A stretch of DNA of 41,805 bases from Bacteriovoracaceae bacterium (lineage in GTDB: Bacteria; Bdellovibrionota; Bacteriovoracia; Bacteriovoracales; Bacteriovoracaceae): contig CANCFT010000032.1 of the NCBI GenBank assembly GCA_947377285.1, forward strand, positions 1 to 41,805, read 5' to 3'. The notes under the pieces were generated by a model. It saw nothing but the letters and a program-made list of their open reading frames with translations, searched no databases and had not been told where the DNA came from. The position numbers were made by a program, and so were the translations under genes. Below are positions 23,409-31,771 of this stretch, piece by piece. The number at the start of each line of letters is the position of its first letter. Position 1 is the first letter of the stretch.

Positions 23409-23948
23409 ATGAAAAATACTCTGTTTGTATTCGCTCTGTTAATATTAACTTGTTATTCGCAGCGCACTTTAGCTGAACTTTCGCTCGGAGACTTGAGCTT
23501 CAATCCAGATCAAGTGAAAGTTGATCCAAAAATTACTGAGATGATGGAAGTTCGCCAACACAAACTTCAAATTCACCAAAAATTAGGATTAGCAACAATG
23601 GCCGCAATGACAGCGACAGTTTTACTGGCAGACAATGCAAAAAAGAATGATGTCCATAAAATTGCGGGGATTACTTCTGGTCTGCTTTATTGGACCACTG
23701 CCTATTTTTCATTAAGTGCACCTAAGCCAGAAGGAATTAAAGATTCTGGTTCCTCTCAAATCCATAGAGCACTGGCCTGGGTACACGCACCTCTAATGGC
23801 AATTGTTCCAGTGCTTGGTTATCTTCATAAGGAAAATGATCTAAAAGGGAAAAAATCGACTGGAATAGTGAATGCACACGGAGCCCTTGCTTCAGCAGCT
23901 TATATTTCTTTTATGTCAGCAGGTCTCGTTATGTATTTTGATTTTTAA
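23409..23948 (+). CDS. membrane protein, cytochrome b561-like
   Basis: This 179-aa protein has a signal peptide (MKNTLFVFALLILTCYSQ) and then about four membrane helices with histidines at their ends: VRQHKLQIHQKLGLATMAAM, DVHKIAGITSGLLYW, SQIHRALAWVHAPLMAIVPV and VNAHGALASAAYISFM. Paired histidines in four helices are what one expects for a b-type haem membrane protein. The next gene is YceI-like; in Escherichia coli yceI sits with yceJ, a cytochrome b561 homologue, which supports the reading. AGGAGATC precedes the start. First gene of a three-gene operon with 12- and 17-nt gaps. Confidence 0.6.
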   Translation: MKNTLFVFALLILTCYSQRTLAELSLGDLSFNPDQVKVDPKITEMMEVRQHKLQIHQKLGLATMAAMTATVLLADNAKKNDVHKIAGITSGLLYWTTAYFSLSAPKPEGIKDSGSSQIHRALAWVHAPLMAIVPVLGYLHKENDLKGKKSTGIVNAHGALASAAYISFMSAGLVMYFDF

Positions 23949-23960
23949 TTAGGAGTATCT

Positions 23961-24497
23961 ATGAAATTACTTTGTTTAATTGCTTTGGTCATATTAAATT
24001 CATCCGCACATGCTGAAAATTTAAGAGGAAAATATGAGCTAAAATCGTCTAAAATAAATTATTTAGTGACTTATTTAATAAAGAAAGCAGATGGAGACTC
24101 TGTTCAATCTAAAGGTAAAGGTGAGTGTATTGAGGCATGTGAATTCTTAATCGCTGTTCCTGTTAAAAGTTTTGAATCTAAAGACAGTAATCGTGATTTA
24201 AATATGTTAAATGTAACAAAAGCCGATAAGTTTCCTCTTGTTGTCGCAAGAATAAAAACCAAAGTTGGAATTGTAAATTCTCAATTATTGTCGGATATCG
24301 AAATCGAATTTTCTGGAGTTAAAAAAACGTATTCTAATATTGCATTTAAAATCACGCCTAGTGCAGATGGTTTCCACGCAGAAGGAAAGTTTGATCTTTT
24401 ATTAGATAACCATAAAATTGTAAAACCAAGTTTACTTGGCGTGGATATAAATGATCTTGTCCCAGTAACAATCGTGGCAGATTGGAAAAAGATTTAA
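23961..24497 (+). CDS. YceI-family exported lipocalin-like protein
   Basis: This 178-aa protein has a signal peptide (MKLLCLIALVILNSSAHA) and the YceI beta-barrel pattern: LKSSKINYLVTYLIKKADG at the start, SKDSNRDLNMLNVTKADKFP in the middle, and KIVKPSLLGVDINDLVPVTI near the end. YceI-family proteins bind isoprenoid quinones or fatty acyl chains in the periplasm. Two cysteines (ECIEACEF) may form a disulfide. AGGAG is placed well before the ATG. The position after a cytochrome b561-like gene suggests electron or quinone handling at the membrane. Confidence 0.8.
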   Translation: MKLLCLIALVILNSSAHAENLRGKYELKSSKINYLVTYLIKKADGDSVQSKGKGECIEACEFLIAVPVKSFESKDSNRDLNMLNVTKADKFPLVVARIKTKVGIVNSQLLSDIEIEFSGVKKTYSNIAFKITPSADGFHAEGKFDLLLDNHKIVKPSLLGVDINDLVPVTIVADWKKI

Positions 24498-24514
24498 ATT
24501 TAGGAGATAATAAA

Positions 24515-24964
24515 ATGAATTCAGCGCAAATACATTTAGCTTTAAACCACTTCCCAATTGCAGGAACGATATTAGCATTTTTAGTGTTAATGGTTGGATT
24601 AATAGTCAAAAAAGATCAAGTCAAAATGGTTGGAATTGGATTATTACTAATTGGTACTATTTCTGGGGTAATCGTAGCTTCATCAGGTGATGGGGCAGAA
24701 GAAATAGTTGAGCATAAGCCTCTAGTGACAAAGGGTTTGATTCATGAACATGAAGAAGCAGCTGACGGCGCAATGGTAGCACTCTATTTGTCTTCGGCCT
24801 TAGGTATTGCCTGGCTTGCAATGTACAAAATGAAAAAAAATCATTTAGAAAAAGTATTTTATTTGATGCTGTTAACGAATTTAGTTTCTTCTTTAATGGT
24901 TGCAAATGCTGCACACAAGGGCGGACAAATTCGACATGATGAAATCAGAGACGGTGTAAAATAG
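24515..24964 (+). CDS. four-helix membrane protein, DUF2231-like
   Basis: Start at the ATG at 24515, preceded by AGGAGA; the frame is open upstream into the yceI stop region. This 149-aa protein has four membrane helices and conserved-looking histidines: IHLALNHFPIAGTILAFLVL, a LIHEHEEAADG loop, and NAAHKGGQIRHDEI at the end. The IHxxLNHFPI opening recalls DUF2231 membrane proteins (VHPMLVHFPIAL), some of which accompany cytochromes. Third gene of the b561-YceI operon, supporting a redox role. The convergent degenerate receiver gene ends 17 nt away. Confidence 0.6.
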   Translation: MNSAQIHLALNHFPIAGTILAFLVLMVGLIVKKDQVKMVGIGLLLIGTISGVIVASSGDGAEEIVEHKPLVTKGLIHEHEEAADGAMVALYLSSALGIAWLAMYKMKKNHLEKVFYLMLLTNLVSSLMVANAAHKGGQIRHDEIRDGVK

Positions 24965-24980
24965 TTCTTCATTAGAATTT

Positions 24981-25376
24981 TTATGCTGCTTTAAATAAAC
25001 AGTCACTAATATCGATATTATTTTGGGTATCGCTGGCCGAAAAAGGTAAACTTACAAATCCAGCATACCCAAGAGTCATGAGTTTCATTTGATTATCTTT
25101 GTCAGGTTTTGTCATGGATAAGTGATAAAATGTACTTTGATAAAATATTTTACGAACGCTTGCTTCAATAATAAATTTTTGAGAAAACTCAGAATCTTCT
25201 TGGTTGAAAACAATAACAGTCTTAATTTTCAAATTGATAATTTCTTCAAGACTATTCATCTGGCAAGGAAGTATTGCGACTTTTAAATCATATGCTTCAA
25301 AAAATGCTTTTAATAAAAGTATTTCTTGATTAGTCTTGTCGGGGAATAGAATCGCAAAATCAAACAATTGCCTCAT
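24981..25376 (-). CDS. degenerate receiver-like protein
   Basis: Start at the ATG at 25376 (GGAG 5 nt before). The 131-aa protein has the alternating strand-helix layout of a receiver: FDFAILFPDKTNQEILLLKA, LKVAILPCQMNSLEEIINLK, TVIVFNQEDSEF, KIFYQSTFYHL and LGYAGFVSLPFSAS. The phospho-acceptor Asp expected at the end of the third strand (TVIVFN) is absent, and the conserved Lys of KP is replaced (SLPF). It is therefore probably a pseudo-receiver that signals by binding rather than phosphorylation. It is divergent from cheY, with about 150 nt between. Confidence 0.55.
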   Translation of the reverse strand: MRQLFDFAILFPDKTNQEILLLKAFFEAYDLKVAILPCQMNSLEEIINLKIKTVIVFNQEDSEFSQKFIIEASVRKIFYQSTFYHLSMTKPDKDNQMKLMTLGYAGFVSLPFSASDTQNNIDISDCLFKAA

Positions 25377-25524
25377 TGTCACTCCATGATTGTATCTATA
25401 TCGGAACTTTTAAATTAAAATTGAGTACCATTAAAAAATTATTTAAATATTATTCCAGCTACACAAAAGGAGCTGTTACAATGTTTTAGTAATAAAAATA
25501 ATATTTTAATATTAAAGGATTGAA

Positions 25525-25893
25525 ATGAATATTTTAATAGTTGATGACTCGAAGGCTATTTATGCAATGGTCTCCAAAATGCTTGAAGAAGGTGGACATA
25601 CAGCACTTTGGGCAGAAGATGGGCTACGGGCGATTGAGATTATAAAATCTAATAAATCAAAAATAGACGTAATCTTACTCGATTGGAACATGCCAAATAT
25701 GAATGGACCTGAATTTTTAGAATACAATATTAAAGAAAAAATAACGTCTTCACCAATTGTTATGATGACTACTGAGAATTCCCCTGATGCCATTAAAAAA
25801 GCGTTAAGCCTAAATGCGGCAGAGTATATAATGAAGCCTTTTACGAGTGATATACTTTTTAATAAACTTTCACTTATTGAAATGATGCTTTAA
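25525..25893 (+). CDS. cheY: CheY-like single-domain response regulator
   Basis: This 122-aa protein is one receiver domain: acidic pocket D7-D8 (ILIVDDSK), phospho-acceptor D53 (ILLDWNMPNMNG), the Thr switch (MMTTEN) and K104 (YIMKPF). It receives phosphate from CheA in the same island and acts on a motor or other output. AAAGGA precedes the ATG. cheR follows 18 nt later on the same strand, so they are likely cotranscribed. No separate CheZ, CheC or CheX phosphatase was seen in the window. Confidence 0.92.
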   Translation: MNILIVDDSKAIYAMVSKMLEEGGHTALWAEDGLRAIEIIKSNKSKIDVILLDWNMPNMNGPEFLEYNIKEKITSSPIVMMTTENSPDAIKKALSLNAAEYIMKPFTSDILFNKLSLIEMML

Positions 25894-25911
25894 TCTTGGA
25901 GAGTAATTCTA

Positions 25912-26727
25912 ATGATACGTGAAGAAGTTTATAAGTTTTTTGCAGATTATATTTATAAAAACACAGGAATGGTTTATGCCTCTAGTGATTATTATCGATT
26001 AGATTCTCGGATTAATGAGTTGGTAAAATTTTTCTCACTTTCAAGTCCAGATGAATTATATTCACTTTATAAAAAAGAAATTACTCTCGACATGCGTGCC
26101 ATTCTCATAAATATTTCAACAAATAATGAAACGTATTTTTTTAGAGATGTTAAGCCATTCACAACTCTGGCTAAAAAAATAATGCCAGAGATTATGACTT
26201 TAAATCCAAATGAAGAAATTAAAATGTGGAGTGCAGCGAGTTCTACAGGGCAAGAAGCTTATTCGATGTTAATGTGTTTAAAAAATTCATTAGAAGATTC
26301 AGCATTTTCCAAAATGTCAGTTGAAGGGTCAGATGTTTCTACTAAGGCGCTTGATAAAGCCAAGGCTGGAATTTATTCTGGTCTTGAGGTTCAACGTGGG
26401 CTTCCAGCACAATTATTAGTAAAGTTTTTCCAACAATTAGAGCCGGAAAAATGGCAAATTGATTTATCTATACAGAAAAAAGCGAAGTTTTATGAGTTTA
26501 ATTTATTAACTGGATTATTTCCAAGTGATAAATTTCACGTTATTTTCTGTAGAAATATTCTCATTTATCAAGATAAAGAAAACAAAATTAAAATTCTTAA
26601 CAATTTATCAAAATCACTTCGTAAAGGGGGCGTTTTGATATTGGGTTCTGGAGAAAGCTTGGTAGGTTTAGAAACAAATCTTCAAAGTTGCATGTATGAT
26701 GATTTTACTACTTACAAGAAAATTTAA
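25912..26727 (+). CDS. cheR: chemotaxis protein methyltransferase CheR
   Basis: This 271-aa protein has the N-terminal helical domain (RLDSRINELVKFF) and a SAM-binding methyltransferase domain: STNNETYFFRD, KMWSAASSTGQEAYSMLM (motif I), EGSDVSTKALDKAKAGIY (motif II acidic residue), FHVIFCRNILIYQDKENK and GGVLILGSGESLVG. CheR methylates glutamates in receptor bundles using SAM in the cytoplasm. It follows cheY by 18 nt with GGAGAG upstream. It overlaps the convergent receiver-DHp gene by the shared TTAA. Confidence 0.93.
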   Translation: MIREEVYKFFADYIYKNTGMVYASSDYYRLDSRINELVKFFSLSSPDELYSLYKKEITLDMRAILINISTNNETYFFRDVKPFTTLAKKIMPEIMTLNPNEEIKMWSAASSTGQEAYSMLMCLKNSLEDSAFSKMSVEGSDVSTKALDKAKAGIYSGLEVQRGLPAQLLVKFFQQLEPEKWQIDLSIQKKAKFYEFNLLTGLFPSDKFHVIFCRNILIYQDKENKIKILNNLSKSLRKGGVLILGSGESLVGLETNLQSCMYDDFTTYKKI

Positions 26728-27395
26728 TAATCAATTTTTAAAAATTTAATTTCTTCATCGAAGTTTTCTATATCAATATTTTTTAATTTTTCAAGACTTT
26801 CAACTATTTTAGTCATTCTGCTATTCATTTCTTCTATCTTTTTAATTGATAGTTTTGCTTCATCGGTAAGATTTTCTTTTTTTAATTTTCTAAGGTTTCC
26901 ATTTGCGATAAAGATCGCATTATTGAACTCATGATTTGATAAGGTAATATAGTCGTTTAACATCTCAAGTTGTTTTATTTTAGTGTCATTGTCTAAAATT
27001 TTCTTATGCTTTAATAAATTAATAATTTTGGTAAGTATAAGTTTAGGATTTAAAGTTTTAATTAAAAAATCATGTGCTCCATTTTCAATTGCGTGGACTA
27101 GGTTTTTTTCAGCATCACTTGAAGAGAGCATCAGTACAGGGATAGATTTTAAAACTGGATGTTCTTTAAATATTCGCAAAAGTTCAATGCCGTTATGGTG
27201 AGGCATTTCAAGGTCAGTTAAAATAATTTCAGGCATAAATTCTAACGCAACTTCTAGTGCGAGTCTTGGATCACTAATTGTTTGAAATTCTATATATTGC
27301 TCAGCTTTTAGGACCTGAGCTATATAAGACAAGAAAAGTTTACTATCGTCGATAATAAGAATGCGATTTAGCTGCGGAAATTTTTTATCATTCAT
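26724..27395 (-). CDS. receiver plus DHp-like phosphotransfer protein without kinase domain
   Basis: This 223-aa protein begins with a receiver (D16/D17 in ILIIDDSK, phospho-acceptor D61 in IILTDLEMPHHNG, K113 in FLIKTLNP; note KT instead of the usual KP). A helical segment follows with an H-box-like TLSNHEFNNAIFIANGNLRK (H155), then a long helix (AKLSIKKIEEMNSRMTKIVE), typical of the dimerisation/phosphotransfer hairpin of histidine kinases. The ATP-binding HATPase domain is missing and the gene stops normally. The protein could move phosphate between its receiver and H155, or act as a phosphate sink for CheY. It is divergent from cheA. Confidence 0.75.
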   Translation of the reverse strand: MNDKKFPQLNRILIIDDSKLFLSYIAQVLKAEQYIEFQTISDPRLALEVALEFMPEIILTDLEMPHHNGIELLRIFKEHPVLKSIPVLMLSSSDAEKNLVHAIENGAHDFLIKTLNPKLILTKIINLLKHKKILDNDTKIKQLEMLNDYITLSNHEFNNAIFIANGNLRKLKKENLTDEAKLSIKKIEEMNSRMTKIVESLEKLKNIDIENFDEEIKFLKIDY

Positions 27396-27501
27396 AATTA
27401 GTCGATTAAAATTAGAGGTTAATAGTTATAAATCTTAAGCTTTTATTATAAACTTTTTTTAAAAAGCTAAAACAAGTATTTGTAAAGAAACAATTGCAGG
27501 A

Positions 27502-27529
27502 TGTTCTTTTTACTATCTTCACTTATAAT
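27502..27529 (+). promoter_or_regulatory. weak candidate promoter for the cheA operon
   Basis: A perfect TATAAT lies at 27524-27529, about 40 nt before the cheA start; the best -35 at 16 bp spacing is TGTTCT, a poor match. No sigma-28 type element was recognised. Confidence 0.25.
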
Positions 27530-27568
27530 ATATTCTGTCACAGAAATATATTTTTTAGAAGGTTGAGC

Positions 27569-30268
27569 ATGAATACTGAATTGATCAGAGAATTTCTATT
27601 GGAGTCATTTGAAAATTTAGCCAATATATCAGAAGAGTTAACAACTTTTGAAAAAAACTCTGAAGATCTTGAGCTTGTAAACTCTATCTTTAGAAAAGTA
27701 CATACCTTAAAAGGATCAGCTGGTTTTTTGGGGTTAAAAAAACTTCAAGAAGTAACACATGCAGCTGAGTCACTTTTGGATTTAATTAGAGATAGAGTTA
27801 TAAAAATCACTCCACAAATTGTTGATTGTTTATTAGAGATTTTTGATGTTTCAATCGAGATGTTAAAATTTATTGAAAAAAATAATAAAGAATCTACTGG
27901 GAATCATGATGCCCTTATTCAGAAAACACTTTTATTTATTAAAAAGCCTCAGTCAAATTCGACTCCTGAAGAGCATAGTTTTCTTTCTGGAGTGAAAATT
28001 CCCAAGAGTCTTTTTGATGAAGAGATAGATGACCGAAAAAAAGTTACGATTAAAGCACAATCACAAGAACTGGTAGCACCAATTGTAGAAAAAGCTGTTG
28101 AAAAAATTATTGAAAAAAAGAAAAATATTGAGGTTTTGCAAACTGAAAAAGCGATTGCAGACACTGGTGATATCAGTAAAAATGCAAGTGTCACAGACTC
28201 GGTAGTTAGGGTTAATGTCCAATTACTCGACAAGATTATGAACGTTGTTGGAGAGTTGGTTTTAAATAGAAATCAAATTTTACAATATGCAAGCATACAA
28301 GATTCTGCAGAGCTCAATAGACTTTCTCAGCAGTTAAATACCATCACTAGTGAATTGCAAACAGATATCATGACAACGCGAATGCAGCCGGTTGGGAGTG
28401 TTCTTTCTAAGTTTGAAAGAATTGTTAGGGATTTGGCAAAGTCTCAAGATAAAAAAATTAAACTAGAAATTATTGGTAAAGAAACGGAGTTAGACAAAAC
28501 TCTATTAGAGGCCATTCGTGATCCATTAACTCATTTAATTAGAAATTCCGTAGACCACGGAATTGAAATGCCCGATATTCGTAAAGCAAAAGGGAAGAAT
28601 GAAGAGGGGAAAATTACTATAAGATCTTTTCATGAATCAGGTCAGGTCAGTATAGAGATAAAAGATGATGGAAATGGAATTGATCCTCAAAGAATTAGTG
28701 CAAAGGCCATAGAAAAAGGAATTTTAACTGCTGAGCAAGTCAAATCGATGTCTCCCAAACAAATATTAAGTATAATCTTTATGCCTGGATTTTCTACTGC
28801 TGAGCAAGTGACTAATATTTCCGGAAGGGGTGTTGGTATGGATGTCGTTAAGAGTAATGTTGAAAAAATTGGTGGATCAGTTGATATTTTTTCTGAGCTT
28901 GGAAAAGGGTCAACTTTTAAATTAAAAATTCCTCTAACTCTTGCCATTGTTCCAGCACTTGTTGTTCAAGACCATGGTCAGACATTTGCTATTCCACAAA
29001 TAAGTCTTCTTGAGCTTGTGCGCTTTGATAAAAACAATGAAGATGTAAAGTTAGAAAAACTTTATGGATCTGAATTCTTTAGATTGAGAGGGAAATTGAT
29101 ACCCGTTTTTAGGTTGAGTAACTCTCTTAAGCTCGAAGGAGCAAGTTCCAAGTCTGAATTAACAGATTATGATTTTACAAATATTGTGATTTTAGATGCG
29201 GAGGGAAGAACTTATGGTCTCATTGTAGATATAATTCTTGATACAGAAGAAATTGTTGTTAAACCTTTGAGTAAAGAACTTAAAAATCTTACCTTTTATG
29301 CCGGTGCCACAATCATGGGGGACGGAAACGTTGCCTTGATTTTAGATTCTTTAGGGTTTTATAATTTTGCTGATAAAGGAGTTGGATTAAAAATTGAAAA
29401 AATGAATCAACAACTAGATTCAGAAATAGAAAAAGAAGCCTCAGAATCTCAAGAGCTTTTAATCTGCCAACTTGGAGATCATCGTCAATATGCCATTCCT
29501 CTTTTGCTCGTTAATAGACTTGAAGAATTTGACCGAAAAAGCATTGAATGGTCTGGGGATCAACCACTTGTGAAATATGGTGATGTTCCAATGCCTCTAA
29601 TTAATTTAGAGAAGTCACTTAATTTGCGAGGGGAAAATATTTTATTTTCTATAGATAAAAACTTACCTACAGAAGTTCCGTGTGTAGTTATAAATATACG
29701 TGGTCATATGTATGGATTAGTCGTTAGCGAGATTATCGATATTCAACAAACAGAAAGTGCAATTCATTCCGATTCAGTTGATAGAAAAGGCCTTCTAGGG
29801 ACGGTTTTTTTAAAAGATAGTACGATTACAATTTTAGATGTTCATACAATTATAGAAGATCAGAATATTGGAAAAATGAATCACCAGCACCGAGTCACAC
29901 GGAAACTTGGGAAAATTTTAATTATTGAAGATTCACCGCTGTATATCAAAATTCAAAAAGATTTTCTTGAGGAAGAAGGCTTTGAAGTCTTTACTGCCAA
30001 TAATGGTCAAGAGGCGATCGATTTTTTAAATGGTGATATTGAAGTCAATCTTATTGTCACAGATATTGAAATGCCCGTTATGAATGGTTGGGATTTTACA
30101 GAATTGATTAGAAAATCTAATAGAAAATATAGTCGCATTCCTGTCATTGCAGTTTCTAGTAAAGTTTCGCCACTTGATCGGGAAAAAGGAATGAAATGTG
30201 GATTTAACGAGCATCTTGAAAAACTCAACAAGTCTGATCTGCATAAAGCTATTTTAGAATTTATTTAA
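27569..30268 (+). CDS. cheA: hybrid CheA histidine kinase with two CheW-like domains and a receiver
   Basis: Start at the ATG at 27569 behind AAGGTTGAG; an upstream frame to 27494 lacks a ribosome site. The 899-aa protein has, in order: Hpt with H45 (FRKVHTLKGSAGFLG), a linker, dimerisation helices (212-290), HATPase (IRNSVDHGIEMPDIR at 325-338, DDGNGID, GRGVGMDVVKSNVEK), a first CheW-like domain (about 456-602), a second CheW-like domain (about 627-765) and a C-terminal receiver (785-899) with D832 in TDIEMPVMNG. Clear P2 (CheY-binding) homology is not seen in the linker. CheA autophosphorylates at the receptor array and passes phosphate to CheY, CheB or its own receiver. First gene of a five-gene tight operon. 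Confidence 0.95.
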   Translation: MNTELIREFLLESFENLANISEELTTFEKNSEDLELVNSIFRKVHTLKGSAGFLGLKKLQEVTHAAESLLDLIRDRVIKITPQIVDCLLEIFDVSIEMLKFIEKNNKESTGNHDALIQKTLLFIKKPQSNSTPEEHSFLSGVKIPKSLFDEEIDDRKKVTIKAQSQELVAPIVEKAVEKIIEKKKNIEVLQTEKAIADTGDISKNASVTDSVVRVNVQLLDKIMNVVGELVLNRNQILQYASIQDSAELNRLSQQLNTITSELQTDIMTTRMQPVGSVLSKFERIVRDLAKSQDKKIKLEIIGKETELDKTLLEAIRDPLTHLIRNSVDHGIEMPDIRKAKGKNEEGKITIRSFHESGQVSIEIKDDGNGIDPQRISAKAIEKGILTAEQVKSMSPKQILSIIFMPGFSTAEQVTNISGRGVGMDVVKSNVEKIGGSVDIFSELGKGSTFKLKIPLTLAIVPALVVQDHGQTFAIPQISLLELVRFDKNNEDVKLEKLYGSEFFRLRGKLIPVFRLSNSLKLEGASSKSELTDYDFTNIVILDAEGRTYGLIVDIILDTEEIVVKPLSKELKNLTFYAGATIMGDGNVALILDSLGFYNFADKGVGLKIEKMNQQLDSEIEKEASESQELLICQLGDHRQYAIPLLLVNRLEEFDRKSIEWSGDQPLVKYGDVPMPLINLEKSLNLRGENILFSIDKNLPTEVPCVVINIRGHMYGLVVSEIIDIQQTESAIHSDSVDRKGLLGTVFLKDSTITILDVHTIIEDQNIGKMNHQHRVTRKLGKILIIEDSPLYIKIQKDFLEEEGFEVFTANNGQEAIDFLNGDIEVNLIVTDIEMPVMNGWDFTELIRKSNRKYSRIPVIAVSSKVSPLDREKGMKCGFNEHLEKLNKSDLHKAILEFI

Positions 30269-30293
30269 ATATTGTTAATTAAGGAAAAATTAA

Positions 30294-30740
30294 ATGAGTA
30301 GTGAATATAATGAAACGAATACTAAGCAATATTGTGGCTTCAAAATTGGTGAGGATAGCTTTGCAATTTCTGTATTAAGAGTACAAGAAATTATCCGCTC
30401 TCATTCTTTGACTATTATTCCTGAAGCTCCGACTCATATTAAAGGGCTTATTAATTTAAGAGGTCAAATCGTAACCGCAGTAAGTCTTAGGACAGTCTTT
30501 AAATTGGATGAAGGGCAATCGTTAAATTATATGAATATAATTGTACAAATTGGTGAAGATCTTTATGCCATAATGGTGGATGAAATATTAGATGTTCTAG
30601 AAGTCTCAGATGATACTTATGAACCTACACCTGAAAATATTGATTCAAAATTGAGTGAATATATTACAGGAGTTCATAAGTTGAAAGATAGATTACTTAT
30701 CCTACTTGATTTGGATAAATTATTGTCAATGGATAACTAA
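30294..30740 (+). CDS. cheW: chemotaxis adaptor CheW
   Basis: This 148-aa protein is a full CheW fold: QYCGFKIGEDSFAISVLRVQ EIIRSH, PEAPTHIKGLINLRGQIVTA and YAIMVDEILDVLEVSDDTYE. It couples receptors to CheA at the cytoplasmic array. It lies 25 nt after cheA with AAGGA before the ATG, and its TAA overlaps the cheB start as TAATG. Confidence 0.95.
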   Translation: MSSEYNETNTKQYCGFKIGEDSFAISVLRVQEIIRSHSLTIIPEAPTHIKGLINLRGQIVTAVSLRTVFKLDEGQSLNYMNIIVQIGEDLYAIMVDEILDVLEVSDDTYEPTPENIDSKLSEYITGVHKLKDRLLILLDLDKLLSMDN

Positions 30741-31771
30741 TGAAAATTTTAGTTGTAGATGATTCGATTGTTTTTCGATCGGCAATAGCAGGAGCACTTC
30801 GAGAAACCCCCGGTGTTGAAGTCATTAAATCAGTCACCAATGGAAAATTGGCCGTTGATGCGTTAATGAACTATCCAGAAATTGACTTAGTTACACTTGA
30901 TATGGAAATGCCTGTAATGGATGGGCTTACGGCAATTTTAGAAATTAGAAAGTTTAATAAAAAAGTGATAATAATAGTTTTTTCTTCACTAACTTCTAAA
31001 GGTGCAGAGAAAACAATCCAGGCCCTTCATTTTGGAGCGGATGATTTTGTGACAAAACCAGAATTTATTGCAGAGTCAGGTGAGAGTTTTGATTCTATTA
31101 AAAATGAATTAATTCCAAAAATATTGGCATTTAAATCTAAAATTACACAATTTCAAGCAAACCCAGCAATTGAAAAGAAACTAAACCATGCAAGTTTTTC
31201 TGGTATTAGAAAGGTCGATCTCATCGTCATCGGCTGTTCAACTGGAGGGCCAGAAGCCCTAGCAAAAATTTTTAAGGGGATTACGCAACCTTTAAATGCA
31301 TCCATTTTAATTGTACAGCATATGCCACCCATGTTTACAGAGAAGCTCGCTGAAATGCTAGATAAGATTTCACCAATGACAGTCGTTGAAGCGAAAGATG
31401 GAATGAGTATAAGTCCAAATACTTGCTATATTGCTCCTGGAGATTTTCATATGACTTTGGAAAATTCTAAAATTCGACTCAATCAAAATGAAAAAGTTTG
31501 CTTCGTAAGACCATCAGTTGATGTTTTATTTAAATCTCTTCATAAATGTCAAAATTTAAAAATTGCTGCCTTTGTTTTAACGGGGATGGGAGAAGATGGA
31601 GCAGCAGAAGTTAAAGGATTAAAAGAGAAAGGAGTTGATATATTTATTCAAGACAAAGAAAGCTCTATCGTTTGGGGAATGCCTGGTGCTATTTATAAAA
31701 AATATCCAGACTCTAAAGTTTTAAGTCTTGAAGAGATCTCATTGGCAATTTCTAAGATGGGGAGTCGATAA
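30740..31771 (+). CDS. cheB: chemotaxis methylesterase/glutaminase CheB
   Basis: This 343-aa protein has an N-terminal receiver (D54 in LVTLDMEMPVMDG, K106 in FVTKPE) and a C-terminal esterase domain with the triad S167 (VIGCSTGGPEAL), H194 (LIVQHMPPMFTEKL) and D286 (LTGMGEDGAAEV). When phosphorylated it demethylates receptors and deamidates glutamines, opposing CheR. Translation is coupled to cheW through TAATG, and the following gene begins on the base after its stop. Confidence 0.95.
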   Translation: MKILVVDDSIVFRSAIAGALRETPGVEVIKSVTNGKLAVDALMNYPEIDLVTLDMEMPVMDGLTAILEIRKFNKKVIIIVFSSLTSKGAEKTIQALHFGADDFVTKPEFIAESGESFDSIKNELIPKILAFKSKITQFQANPAIEKKLNHASFSGIRKVDLIVIGCSTGGPEALAKIFKGITQPLNASILIVQHMPPMFTEKLAEMLDKISPMTVVEAKDGMSISPNTCYIAPGDFHMTLENSKIRLNQNEKVCFVRPSVDVLFKSLHKCQNLKIAAFVLTGMGEDGAAEVKGLKEKGVDIFIQDKESSIVWGMPGAIYKKYPDSKVLSLEEISLAISKMGSR

